DNA of 64,000 nucleotides from Porphyra umbilicalis. Taxonomy: Eukaryota; Rhodophyta; Bangiophyceae; Bangiales; Bangiaceae. The notes under the pieces were generated by a model, which saw only the letters and a list, made by a program, of their open reading frames with translations, was not told where the DNA came from and ran no database searches. This document shows positions 30,714 to 40,493 of this stretch, piece by piece. The position numbers and the translations under genes were made by a program. Position 1 is the first letter of the stretch; the number at the start of each line of letters is the position of its first letter. The DNA lies in the NCBI GenBank assembly GCA_002049455.2, contig KV919116.1, forward strand, positions 1-64,000. The letters are read 5' to 3'.

Positions 30714-32114
30714 CTGACCAGAGAGCCTTGGTGACGGACCGCATCGGTGATTGATGCGTATTGGTTGTGATTTACGTGTGTGTGTCAAGTGTTTCTTTTG
30801 CTGGAGGGGCCGGTGGAGAGCAGCTATGGGCCCTTATCTTTGCTTGTCATCTGCAGCTCCAACAGGCCTCGTCGCCCGACATTAAAGAGGGCGCAAGCGC
30901 AACGAACAGCCTTGGCGCGAGCCACCTCGGCCGCCCCACCGTCGCAGTGCACCGGCTCTCGCCCGGTTCACGCCGAGACGGCCGCCTGCAGCCGGCTTAA
31001 TGCAGCGCGTCGTGGGCCCTCTGGCCTACAGCCGGCACCTCTTTTGTTCCATTGCCTCCTCTGCTGCGCCACTCCCGGATTTCTTGATGAGAGTAGCGGC
31101 GTCGCTTCCCCTCCCGGCCGCCGCTGCAGCCGCGGGGGGTGCCACCTGCCCCCGACGCCTCGCCCCCCCCCTGCATGCGGTGCCAATGGTGAAACGTGCC
31201 TCCCTTCACCGTTGCCTGACGGTCGCCGCCCCCACTCGCTCCCCCTGCTCCATCGCCGCATTGGCGGCTGCCGCCGTCACGGACGGCGTGCTCAACGCCC
31301 CGCCGGCGGTGCAGGGGCTTTTCTCGGCGCTACCAAATCTCTGCGCCCTACATTGCCGCGACGGTCGAGAGGGGACCCGCTGCCGCCGCCGCCGCCGCCG
31401 CCGCCGCCGCGGTCGGCAGCGGCGGCAGCAGCGGCGACAGCAGCGGCTACGGTGGTGGCCCCAGTAGCCAAGTGGCCACGTGGCGGCGGCGGAGGGCGCG
31501 CCCCCCGCGCGACCGTCTTGATCATTCCGCCGACGGCGACGGCGGGCGGGTGCCACCCGACTGTGTCGACGTCCTGTTGGGGCACGTGGAGCGCCGGTGG
31601 TCTCCGTCGCCGCCAAGCAACGGCGGCGGATCGATGGAGGAGGAGGACGAGGACGGTGGTATTGGGATGGGGGGTATGGGTTTGGGCGGGGGCGAGGAGG
31701 GGGCGGTGGCGGGCGCACGGGGGGGAGGCGCTCGGCGCCCGCGTCGTGCACGTGCCGCCGCCGGGGGGGGGGGGCGTCGGGGGTCGCGGGCTGCTCCCCG
31801 GCGTGTGGGCGTAGGGGGGGGGGGGGGCGCACCCTCCTCGTCGTCGGCGCAGTGCCGCTTGGCAGCGGCGCTGTTGGCGAGCGGAACTTCAAGGCCCTCG
31901 CCGCTGCCATGGCAATGGTGCCGCCGCCGCCGCCGCCGCCGCCGCCGCTTCCGCCGCCGGTCGGTGCGGTCGTCCCCGCCGCCGCTACCACGGCCAATGG
32001 CGGCGGCTCGGTCGACGCGGCCGTCGAGGTGGCCGCCGCCGCCACCTTCGCCGCCGCCGCCGCCCTCTGGACGGTGCTCGTCAGCGACGCGCACGCGGCG
32101 GCGGGCGCCCACTG
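30714..32114 (+). pseudogene. Repeated gene family, copy C (5' part, interrupted by the KDZ element)
   Basis: It begins at the shared AGAGAGCCTT and holds the upstream region, ATG 31000 (MQRVVGPLAYSRHLFCS), the hydrophobic N-terminal region, the acidic patch (MEEEDEDGGIGMGGMGLGGG) and the Ala-rich segment. It stops at ...GCGCCCACTG (32114), where the 14.4-kb element begins. The rest is copy D at 46504. Compared with copy B it has an extra A near 31336, and it shifts again at a G run near 31765, so its frame was probably already broken. Copy B is an inverted duplicate 20 kb away. Confidence 0.65.
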
Positions 32115-32179
32115 TGTGAAGGAATCGGGCGCATCACCATTCACGGGTGCCGGCTGTGAATGTCACCTGTGAATGCTGT
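32115..32179 (+). repeat. Left terminal inverted repeat of the KDZ element
   Basis: It begins TGTGAAGGAATC. The inner part holds ATTCACGG, GCTGTGAA and CTGTGAATGCTGT in the same order and spacing as the right end. By hand about 42 of 65 positions match, the inner 40 much better than the outer 25. TGTGAATG-like words recur in direct and inverted orientation and could be transposase sites. Confidence 0.75.
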
Positions 32180-32532
32180 ATTGACCAATCAGAGAGTGTT
32201 ACGGCCCCCATCTGAGCGCTCAGGCCCCCACCAGACACGACGACGTGTCGCAGGCACAGCCTGCCTGTTGCCTGTCTGACGCCAGACACGAGCGGCTCTG
32301 ACACGCTCAGACATGAGGCCAGTTCAGACAACAGCTCGGGCCCGGGCCCCAGACATCGAGCACGCCCGAGATCCACTGGCCGACAGTGGCTGCTGACGAC
32401 CCCCTCCTCGGCCGCCGTGCGGGCACCCCTGTCACCACCGTCGTCCCCGTCGCGGTCGCCACCGTCGCCCCCGTCCCCACCGCGGCCGCCCCGGGCGGCG
32501 CGGGCCGGCGGGGGGCCGCCGCCCCCCCCCCG

Positions 32533-33390
32533 GGTGCGCGGTTGGCCCCTGTCGTTGTGGGCGTCTACGCCGTGTACGCCGTGGTGGTTGTGCTCCTGTG
32601 CGATCCGCGGCGCGGCACGCTCGGCGCCGCGGGCGCGATTTTAGGCGCCCTTTTTTTTGGGCGCTTTTTTTTTTTCGGCGGCGGCTGCTGGCGGCGGTCC
32701 GCCGCCCACGCCCCCGGTGCGTGGCTCGTCCCTGTCTGTGCGGACGTCTACGCCGTGGTGGTGGTGTGGCTGTGCGATCCGCAGCGCGGCACGCTCGGCA
32801 CCGCGGGCGCGATTTTGGGCGCGCTTTTTTTTGGGCGCTTTTTTTATCGGCGGCGGCTGCCGGCGGCGGTCCGCCGCCCCCGCCCCCGGTGCGTGGCTCG
32901 TCCCTGTCTGTGCGGACGTCTACGCCGTGGTGGTGGTGTGGCTGTGCGATCCGCAGCGCGGCACGCTTGGCGCCGCGGGCGCGATTTTGGGCGCGCTTTT
33001 TTTTGGGCGCTTTTTTTATCGGCGGCGGCTGCCGGCGGCGGTCCGCCGCCCCCCCCCCGTTTGCGAGGTTGGTCCCTGTTGGTGTCGACGTGTACATCGT
33101 GGTGTTGGTGCGGCTGTGCGATCCGCAGCGCGGCACGCTCGGCGCCGCGGGCGCGATTTTGGGCGCGCTTTTTTTTGGGCGCCATTTTTATCGGCGGCGG
33201 CTGCCGGCGGCGGTCCGCCGCCCCCCCCCCGTTTGCGAGGTCGGTCCATGTTGGTGTCGACGTGTACATCGTGGTGTTGGTGCGGCTGTGCGATCCGCAG
33301 CGCGGCACGCTCGGCGCCGCGGGCGCGATTTTGGGCGCTCCTTTTTTCGGGCGCCTGCTGGCTGCGGTCCCCCGGTCGTTGCGCGGCGTT
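32533..33390. repeat. Five tandem units of about 172 bp inside the KDZ element
   Basis: Units begin near 32533, 32717, 32889, 33059 and 33231. Each contains TGTGCGATCCGCAGCGCGGC, GGGCGCGATTTTGGGCGCGC, a T run and the palindrome GGCGGCGG-T-CCGCCGCC. Spacing of the GATTTTGGG word is 174, 172, 172 and 172 bp. In one frame a unit reads as a hydrophobic segment (DVYAVVVVWLCDPQRGTLG, AGAILGALFFGRFF), but 172 is not a multiple of three, so a coding role is doubtful. The array lies directly upstream of the transposase ATG. It may hold promoter or transposase-binding sites. Confidence 0.85.
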
Positions 33391-33419
33391 GTCCATGTGG
33401 TGCCTCGTGGATCTCGGCG

Positions 33420-36400
33420 ATGGCGGATGGGGAAGGCCTGGCCCGACCGGCTGCGGAATGGGTGAGCTTCCCGTTTGTCGGGACGCAGGCGGCTGCTCAA
33501 GAAGTCGCAGCTCGAGTCGCCGCGATCCCCCCCTGCTCGTCACCCGGCCGTGTCGTTCATCTTCATCGAGGTCTCCTCTCTGGAGGACAAGTCGCTCGTG
33601 GGTGGTCAACCATGCTTGAGAATGCGCGACGTGGAGGAACCACGGCGCTGACCGGTCACACCAGCCGTCGACGACGTGCCGCGGGCCGCCGCCCGCCTGT
33701 TGCCGCCAAGCCGTCACCGCGCTCTTCTGGGGTGATTGAAGGAGATGGCGGGGACCACAACGCGCAGGGTGGTGGTCAGCCCCCCGCTCCGCGAGCTCCC
33801 CGTGATCACTCACGTCGCAATGCCGTGTTGGTGGAGGATTTCGTCGAGGAGGCACTCATAGCGTGCATCCGCCGCACCTGTGGGCTGCCGTCGTGCCGCC
33901 CCATGACCAAGCAAACGTCGGTGGTCACGGCTCGGGTCATTGGCGACAAGAACTCCCGCTCCCGCGCCATCGTCCTACGGCAAGGATCGGGCAAGCGCGA
34001 CTTGAGCATCCTGTGGGTGTCGAGCCGCGACGGCTTTTTATGCTCGTGCTTCTCCGGCCACGAGAACGCGCTGTTCTTCTCTGCGTCATCGAGGAGTACG
34101 ACGTGCGTGCACACCGTGGCGTTGCGCAACGCGCTGTCATCATCGAGCGTGAGCACCGAGACGTTTTGCGCACGCATGCGCCTCCGCGCTGACGCCGCCG
34201 ATTTTGCCGTGTGCGAGGACTATGGGTCGGCGGTCGTGTGGTCTGTGCTTTATCACTCGGTCTTCTCCCTCGTCACGTTCAACAGCTGCAACGTCGCCAC
34301 GTGCATCGCACCGTGCTGCCGGCGCTTCCGCGGGCGATGCGGCCACGTGCGAGTCGCGCGGGACCGCCTCGGACCGGACGGAATCAACGACATCAAGTTT
34401 GGGACGGCACCAGCGGCCGTCAAGGCCAGAGTCGATGCTCGGCGCCCGCCCCCCCGCATGTACGACAAGGTTGTCAACAACGAGGAGGAGGACGAGGGCC
34501 TCGAAAAGCTCGCCTCCGACACTATGCGCGGCCCCCTCGACTCGGCGCCGGTGGATCTGTCTGCAAGGACGTCTCGCAACTTGCTGCCTTGTGCCGGGGA
34601 GCTCATGCAAGGGGAGGTCTGGAACCGCACGGCGGATTGGAGGACACTGGTCCAGCAACGGCCGGCTGTTGACGCGGCGGCTAACGCGCAGCAGCTGGCA
34701 GCTGTCCTCGGTGCCGCGTGCAGTGGCGGTGTCATCCGCGACACGCGAGACGCGCTGGTCGAGCCCTATTGTGGGAGCTGCGGCCAGAAGCGAGAGGCTC
34801 GGCACAAGGTGCACTCGGAGCCGGCCCTTTTGACCACGCATCATCCGACGGCCGCGGCACTCAAGGTATGTTGCTTTGCGCTCTTGCTCCTGTTGTTTGC
34901 TTGCATGTTTCTTTGCCGTTGCGTGTGGATGGGCGTGCTCATATGCGTTAGTCCACTTCCCACTGGCATCAGGCAACTGACGTACTGGTGTTGATGTTGT
35001 GTCTTGTTCTGGTATGTCTCTGCCGCTGGATTTATGCAGGTGCTGGTCGGGCGGTGGGCCTGCAACACCAGAACGTGCAAGCGCATGGTTGAATACGACG
35101 GGACTGCAGACGGCCTCTTCTCTCTGCAGCGGCGCAACAGAAACGGGAGGTGGCTGCTGTTCACCCGGGGGTTGATCGACGAGCTGCTGTCGTTCATCAT
35201 TTCGGGGCGGACCACGTACACTGCGGCCACCCGCCACCTTTCCGCGGACGTGCTGTCGTTTGGCCTCAGGCGCCAGGACGTGGTGAAGCTCGGTACGGCG
35301 GCGATCAAGACGTTCCGCATCCCCGCTGAAACGGCCCGCTGCCCGCTGTGCGGCCCGAGCCCTGAGTTCATTGTGATTGACGCTCAGGCGCTCGGGTGCT
35401 CCGACCCAGATGACACCACTCCGTTCCGCCCCGCGGAAGATTGCCCGGTCCTGAACATCCCGGCGCCCAAGCTATGCGTTATCGAGCGGGCCCCTCTCCG
35501 GGCGACCATATCCCAGGTGCTCCGCACGGCGACGCCATTGACAACCCCGCAAGTAGATCTGCTCCGGTCGTGGCACGACACGATTGGCGCACCCGGCCGC
35601 TCCACGCCGGAAGCAGCGGCGGCGGAGCTGTTCTTCCGGTTCTTCCCCTTTGGCCGCGACCAGCCTGCCAATGCGCCCATGCCGGGTGGTGTTCCTTGTG
35701 CAAGTGGCAGTAGCGCGCCGACTAGTGCTGCTGAGACGCTCGCCGAGGGCGAGCGGCCGACAAAGCGCGGCCGGCTTAGCGCGGCCGGCGGCTTGGAAGC
35801 CGCCCTGCGTTTGGACAAGGACGGCGCCGTGGTGCTCGGTGGCAAGGGGCCGCTGGCAAAGATGCCGACGGCCACATGGCGCAACAGGTCGGGGCACTGT
35901 GCCCCTGCGTTTGATCGCTATCCCAGCGACGACGACGGCCTCTGGATTTGCGTGCGCCCCTTCCTCCAAGCGATGCTCACGGAGACGGTGACGGGAATGT
36001 TCCAGTCTTTTGACGAACGAGCGGTACGGTTGCTTGCCAACACGCTCCGGCTTATGCGGCGCGGCGCGTGGCGGTCGCTTACCCAGGCCGTCGACGGCGT
36101 CGGTTTTGTGGCCGGCTTTCTCGGCTGGTTCGCCAACCTTATCGATGAGGAGCCGAGCATGCGGAAGGCCGTCGGGGTGCTGCTACTCGCCACAGTCGAC
36201 GTTGAGAAGTATGTCGACGACACGTTCAAGGCGGTGGCTAACAACAAGGAAACGTTGGCGGCGGGATGCAAGAACGCGGCGTACTGCAACCGGTGGAAGG
36301 GGAGGCCGACCACGGCTGACTACAAGCGGTGGAGGGCTGAGCAAGAGCACCTGGGCGACATGGACGAGGACGACCCGCTCGTTAGCTTCGAGTTCTTCGC

Positions 36401-38570
36401 TGGTCTACCTCGCGTGCGGCCTGGTATTACGGACTCGGAGGCGGCCAAGCGCCGCGTGAAGTACCGCGGAAAGGACTGCCACAAGGCGGACCTGGAGGGG
36501 GAAGGCGACGCCTGCAACAAGGCATTCTCGGTGAAGGCGGGCTTGACCCAAGGCGTGTTTAATGTCGTTTGTCCACACGTGATTACGTTGGGTTTTCGCT
36601 GCTTGTTCCGCGCCGAGAGCGTGGGGGAGGCGTTGTCTATTGTGCTCGAGCGGTTTGCCAAGCTGCCCAAGGCCGTCTTTTACGACGTGGCATGCAAGCT
36701 GGACAAGAACGCGATGAGGCGGGTGAGGCAGCTGATGCGCGCGCACGGGGTGAGGTGTATACTCGACAGACCCCACTCCATCACACACTCATGCTCTCCC
36801 ATCTACATGCCCGACGAGTGCCTCGGGACAACTGCCGGCGTCGCCACCCAAGCAGCAGAGGTCTCCCGCTCGATCGCCGTCGTCAACAGGACGAGCCTCG
36901 CCTACATGTCGCCGGCCACCTACACGCACCATCGCATGGTGCAGGTGGCCTTTATGAACCTGCGCAAGCTGTATCGGCTGCACGCCGGCAACGGAGTGGG
37001 CGAGAATGACCACGTGCCCCTCGCCCCCTTCTTCCACAAGAAGATTTCGCACCAGTGCGAGCGCGTCTCCGTCTGCACTTGCGCTTCGGCAGCGGACAAT
37101 GGTGGCAAGGACGCCTTCGAGCAGCAGGTTGGCGAAGGCACCGTGCCTGCAGGTGGACAGACTGAGCCCGCGGGCCAAGGAGCAGGGGCTACTGCTGTTG
37201 CGGTGGCCGCACAAGTCCCTAGTGGGAGAGAGGCGGACGCGGCTGCTGCCGCCGCCGCCGATCGGGGAGCGCAAGATCCGTGGGGCTTCGAGGAGGGTGA
37301 AGGCGAGGTCCTTGTGCGAGCCGACCCCAACGCAGACTTGGGTGCGGCGGCGGGGGTGGCCCTCACGGACACGCCGGGCGTGGACAACGCCGACGGGTTG
37401 ATCGTGCTACGCCACACGCTGCTGTTGGCGGACTTCAACGCTTGGGCGGCGGCTCGGCCCACCCGCCACGCAGTACTCGACACCCGACCGGTCACGCGGG
37501 CGCAGCGCAAGCTCGTGGACGAGCTCACAGGCCGGCCACTCTCCAAGGCCGTCCGCCCGACCAACAAGGCCCGCATCCTGCTCTGCGGCTCCGATTTCCA
37601 CCGTCTGCGCGGCGAATCGTGGCTCACCGACGAGTTGATGAACTCCTACGCGGCGCTGATCAACTACCGCGCAAGAGCAGCTGCGGGCGTTGACGGGGAG
37701 GTGCCGTCGGTGGGCGAGAATAAGGTGCTCCGGGCGGTCATGTTCAACACTTTCTTCTTCTCTCGGCTGTCGGCGCGCAACGGCTGCGTCGACTACAACG
37801 GCGTCCGTCGCTGGGGCGTCAAGCTCGGGCTGGACTTGACGGCCATCGACGTCATCTTGGTGCCCATTCTCGTGTCGGGCTCCCACTGGGTGCTCGCTGC
37901 CATTGACGTCGCCCGGCGCGAGTTCAACTACTTCGACTCGCTGTCGGTGAGCGACTCCCATGGCGTTGTCGTGCTACTGATGCAGTGGCTGCACGACGAG
38001 GTGGACGCGCGGGTGGGGCGGGACGTGGCGGCCGCCTGGAACGTGTCCGAATGGCGCGTGGTGGTAGACCCGCTCCTGCCGCGGCAAGAGGACGGCGGCA
38101 GTTGCGGGATTTTCGTCTTGTCTGCTGCCAACTGCTTTTCCCTTGGAGCTCCGCTGGCCTTCTCCCAGGCGGATGTTGTGACTGTGCGCCGCCGCGTTGC
38201 TCTTTCTCTCTTTTTCGATGACCTTTCCTTTCCTGATGACATCCCCCTCACAAGTTGCGTGAGCGGGACGACGACGCCGGCTATGTCGGACGACGAGGCG
38301 ATGAGCGGCACTGACGGGCTGGAGTTGGAGGTCAACAACAAGGCGTCGGACGACGCTGAGGACACGGGGGCCGAAGAGGAGAAGTGCGGGGACGCGGAAG
38401 ATGAGGACAATGGGATGGACATGGTGGAGGACGGGGCGGTGGACGACGGGGGGGGGTCGGACGGTGGGGAGGATGCGGGGTTGGACGATGCGGAAGCTGA
38501 GGGGGTGGACGATGGGGAGGAGGACGGGGCGGTGGAGGACTACTATGACTTGGTAGATGACGGCCGTTAG
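33420..38570 (+). CDS. KDZ transposase with N-terminal SWIM zinc finger and C-terminal Ulp1 (C48) protease domain
   Basis: This two-exon gene (33420-34865, 35040-38570) encodes 1658 aa. The ATG follows the tandem array. Residues 208-231 form a SWIM finger, CxCx18CxH (FLCSCF...TTCVHTV). A second Cys cluster (CNVATCIAPCC...CGHVRV) and two CxnC pairs (YCGSCG, CNTRTC) follow. The KDZ-like core includes RCPLCGPSPEFIVIDAQALG (D596), VVCPHVITLGFRCLFRAESV and KAVFYDVACKLDKN (D1031), then DRPHSITHSCS. The C-terminus is a C48 SUMO-protease domain with H1431 (GSHWVLAAID), D1448 (YFDSL), Q1498 and C1504 (RQEDGGSCGIF), then an acidic tail (about residues 1575-1658). Zisupton-type transposons and HMGXB3-like proteins are the closest families I know. 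Expected role: DNA cleavage and joining, with a self- or host-directed SUMO/ubiquitin-like protease activity in the nucleus. Confidence 0.82.
34866..35039 (+). other. 174-nt intron in the KDZ transposase gene
   Basis: Donor GTATGT follows TAAALK, and acceptor TTTATGCAG precedes VLVGRWACNT. Phase 0. Without splicing the first frame runs into an unlikely hydrophobic tail and stops at 34994. The intron is less GC-rich than the exons. Confidence 0.8.
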
Positions 38571-40493
38571 GCGGGAGAGGGCTTGGCCGGGGTGCATGGT
38601 ACCATGGGTGGGGTGGCGGGAGGCATGGATTGGGGTGTGCTGGACGGGGAGGAGGACAACATCGTCGATGGCCGAAGTGAGGGCGGCGGGTGGGTGAGGG
38701 AGGACTCCTCTCAGGAAGATGTGGGCGAGGGGCTGGATAAGGACTGTTGATTGCCGTCTCGTGTACACTCTTCTACGTTTCAGGGCAGCAGGAAAGCAGA
38801 GCGGCGTCGCCTCCGCCTTCACAGCATCGCCTCTGTCTTTAATGAGCAGGAGCGCACATGAAAGAGAGCGGGACCAGTACGCGCTCAGTGCCCTGGGGAA
38901 GAAGAAGCCCAGCTCGACGGCGGGAACACAACTGGGCCCAAGTTCCGATAATGCCTCAAATTCTTCTGTCGTAAATGCCTCGTCATCACATCAAGCGGAT
39001 CACCCGGGAGATACAGTGCTGCCATCCGCTGCCATGACGCGAACACGAGATAGCCACCGATGTCGGCCCCGGTCCTGTCGACAGTCGGGACAGAAGTCCA
39101 TTCGATTTACGTCCTGGCCGGTAGCATTTACCGTTCAAGTCACCCACCGAGCTGCATGCGCGCTCCGAGATACAGCGTGGGCAGAGTCCCGGACGACGCC
39201 TTTGGTCGCCAGCACCCTGCTCTTGCTGCGGGACATGCACGCCTTGCTCTCGCTATGCAACAAACCAGACGCATTCAACTGGTGCTTTGTTATTAGGTGG
39301 TACCGTTTCAGCAAACAGAACGCGCGACAGCCAGACGACACCGGGCGACGCACCCGACGTTCTGCATAGAGTGTGCATCGCTGACTTGCCCCAATGTGGT
39401 GGGGTTCGAGCGTTCGGAGTGTGCAAAGCAGTGGTCGCTGCGTTTGATCGTCGCACCCGCACCGCTTCCCGATGTACTGAGTACAGCGGTATGAGTCCAG
39501 TGGCGCGGATGGGAACAGACGGGGACCATCTGCTGATTCTAGAACTGCGAGCAAACACGAAAGTGTGACAGAACAGCATGCCCTCAGCATAGCGATTGTG
39601 GTGCTCGGTTACACTCTTCGTACAACCAGTTGTACAGTGCTTCGACCGGATGATGCTGTGCTTGGCAGTCGTACTTTATGTCGGCTCCTGGTGCCCTCGT
39701 GATGGAAAGGGGCTTAGATGTGCTGGCCAGTACCTTGGCAGCTCTTGCTTGCCTGCCGGAGATTCACATGTGCTGCTGCACACTGGCACGTATTGAAACA
39801 CACACACACCCAGACATCACCTGTTTCTGGAGCATGCAGCACTCCCAAACGATTTGCGACGACTACTGCCTATGCTCAGATTGTTGGTCTGCTTAGCACC
39901 TGTCAATCCCATGAGAAGTGCATTTCTTCTCTGGGAACGGCCTGCACCCAGACACTTCATTGCTATGAGCTTCATGTCAGTTTATGTGATCATGAAAGAC
40001 AGCGTGCACTCCCATGTATGTGCGGTCACATGCCCCTTGTTACCAACATCTGCGCCATCATCAGGCATCCACTTCGACCAGACAACGGCGTGGCAGCAGA
40101 GCACCTGCTCCAATTCACAGCTGCACCGCCGTCGCTGTAGCGGTGCACAGTCCAGAGAGTCTCACACAGTCCGTAGAGCTCTTTCCTCACAAGGCAATGC
40201 CGTTGACACTAACGAAGGCGGAAAAAGCGGGATACCTGGGTACAGGGCGCGGCGCCATGGCGGTCATCTCTAACCCTAGGTGAGATACCGTAACCCTAGC
40301 CTGGCGATCCGCACTGTTTTCTGTGGCTCCGGTGCTTCCACTCCAAGGGCTTTCGGGGGCCAATCAGGTACAGGGATCACGATCATGAGACACCCGAATT
40401 TAAACAAGTGGCCCGCATTGATATTATTCTCGAATATGAAGTAGCACCTGCTGCTTTGGCCTTGACGCGGGCGGCTGCGCTTCTGCGTTGGCA
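38571..40493. other. 1.9-kb interval within the KDZ element, no intact gene
   Basis: GC content is lower than in the flanks. It contains the interrupted minus-strand frame described separately, and an AACCCTAG pair around 40270-40300. TG-rich, AT-richer sequence fills 39600-40250, where I see no gene. Confidence 0.5.
38750..39590 (-). pseudogene. Decayed minus-strand frame within the KDZ element
   Basis: One minus-strand frame reads from 39590 to about 38750 with three stops: one near 39135, then two TGA codons close together near 39000. Protein-like segments are MDFCPDCRQDRGRHRWLSRV (a CxxC...H pattern) and DDEAFTTEEFEALSELGP followed by SCVPAVELGFFFPRALSAYW. These look like a once-functional Zn-binding protein. 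Alternatively the stops mark short introns. No family is recognised. Confidence 0.33.

Noticed and set aside
32386-33465. Membrane protein encoded by the ~172-bp tandem units
   Set aside because: Hydrophobic segments appear, but the period is not a multiple of three and the frame turns to Arg-rich nonsense after two units.
35004-38570. Start of the KDZ protein at 35004 as a separate gene
   Set aside because: The codons before 35040 are intron sequence. A GT-AG phase-0 splice from 34865 joins two halves of one conserved protein.
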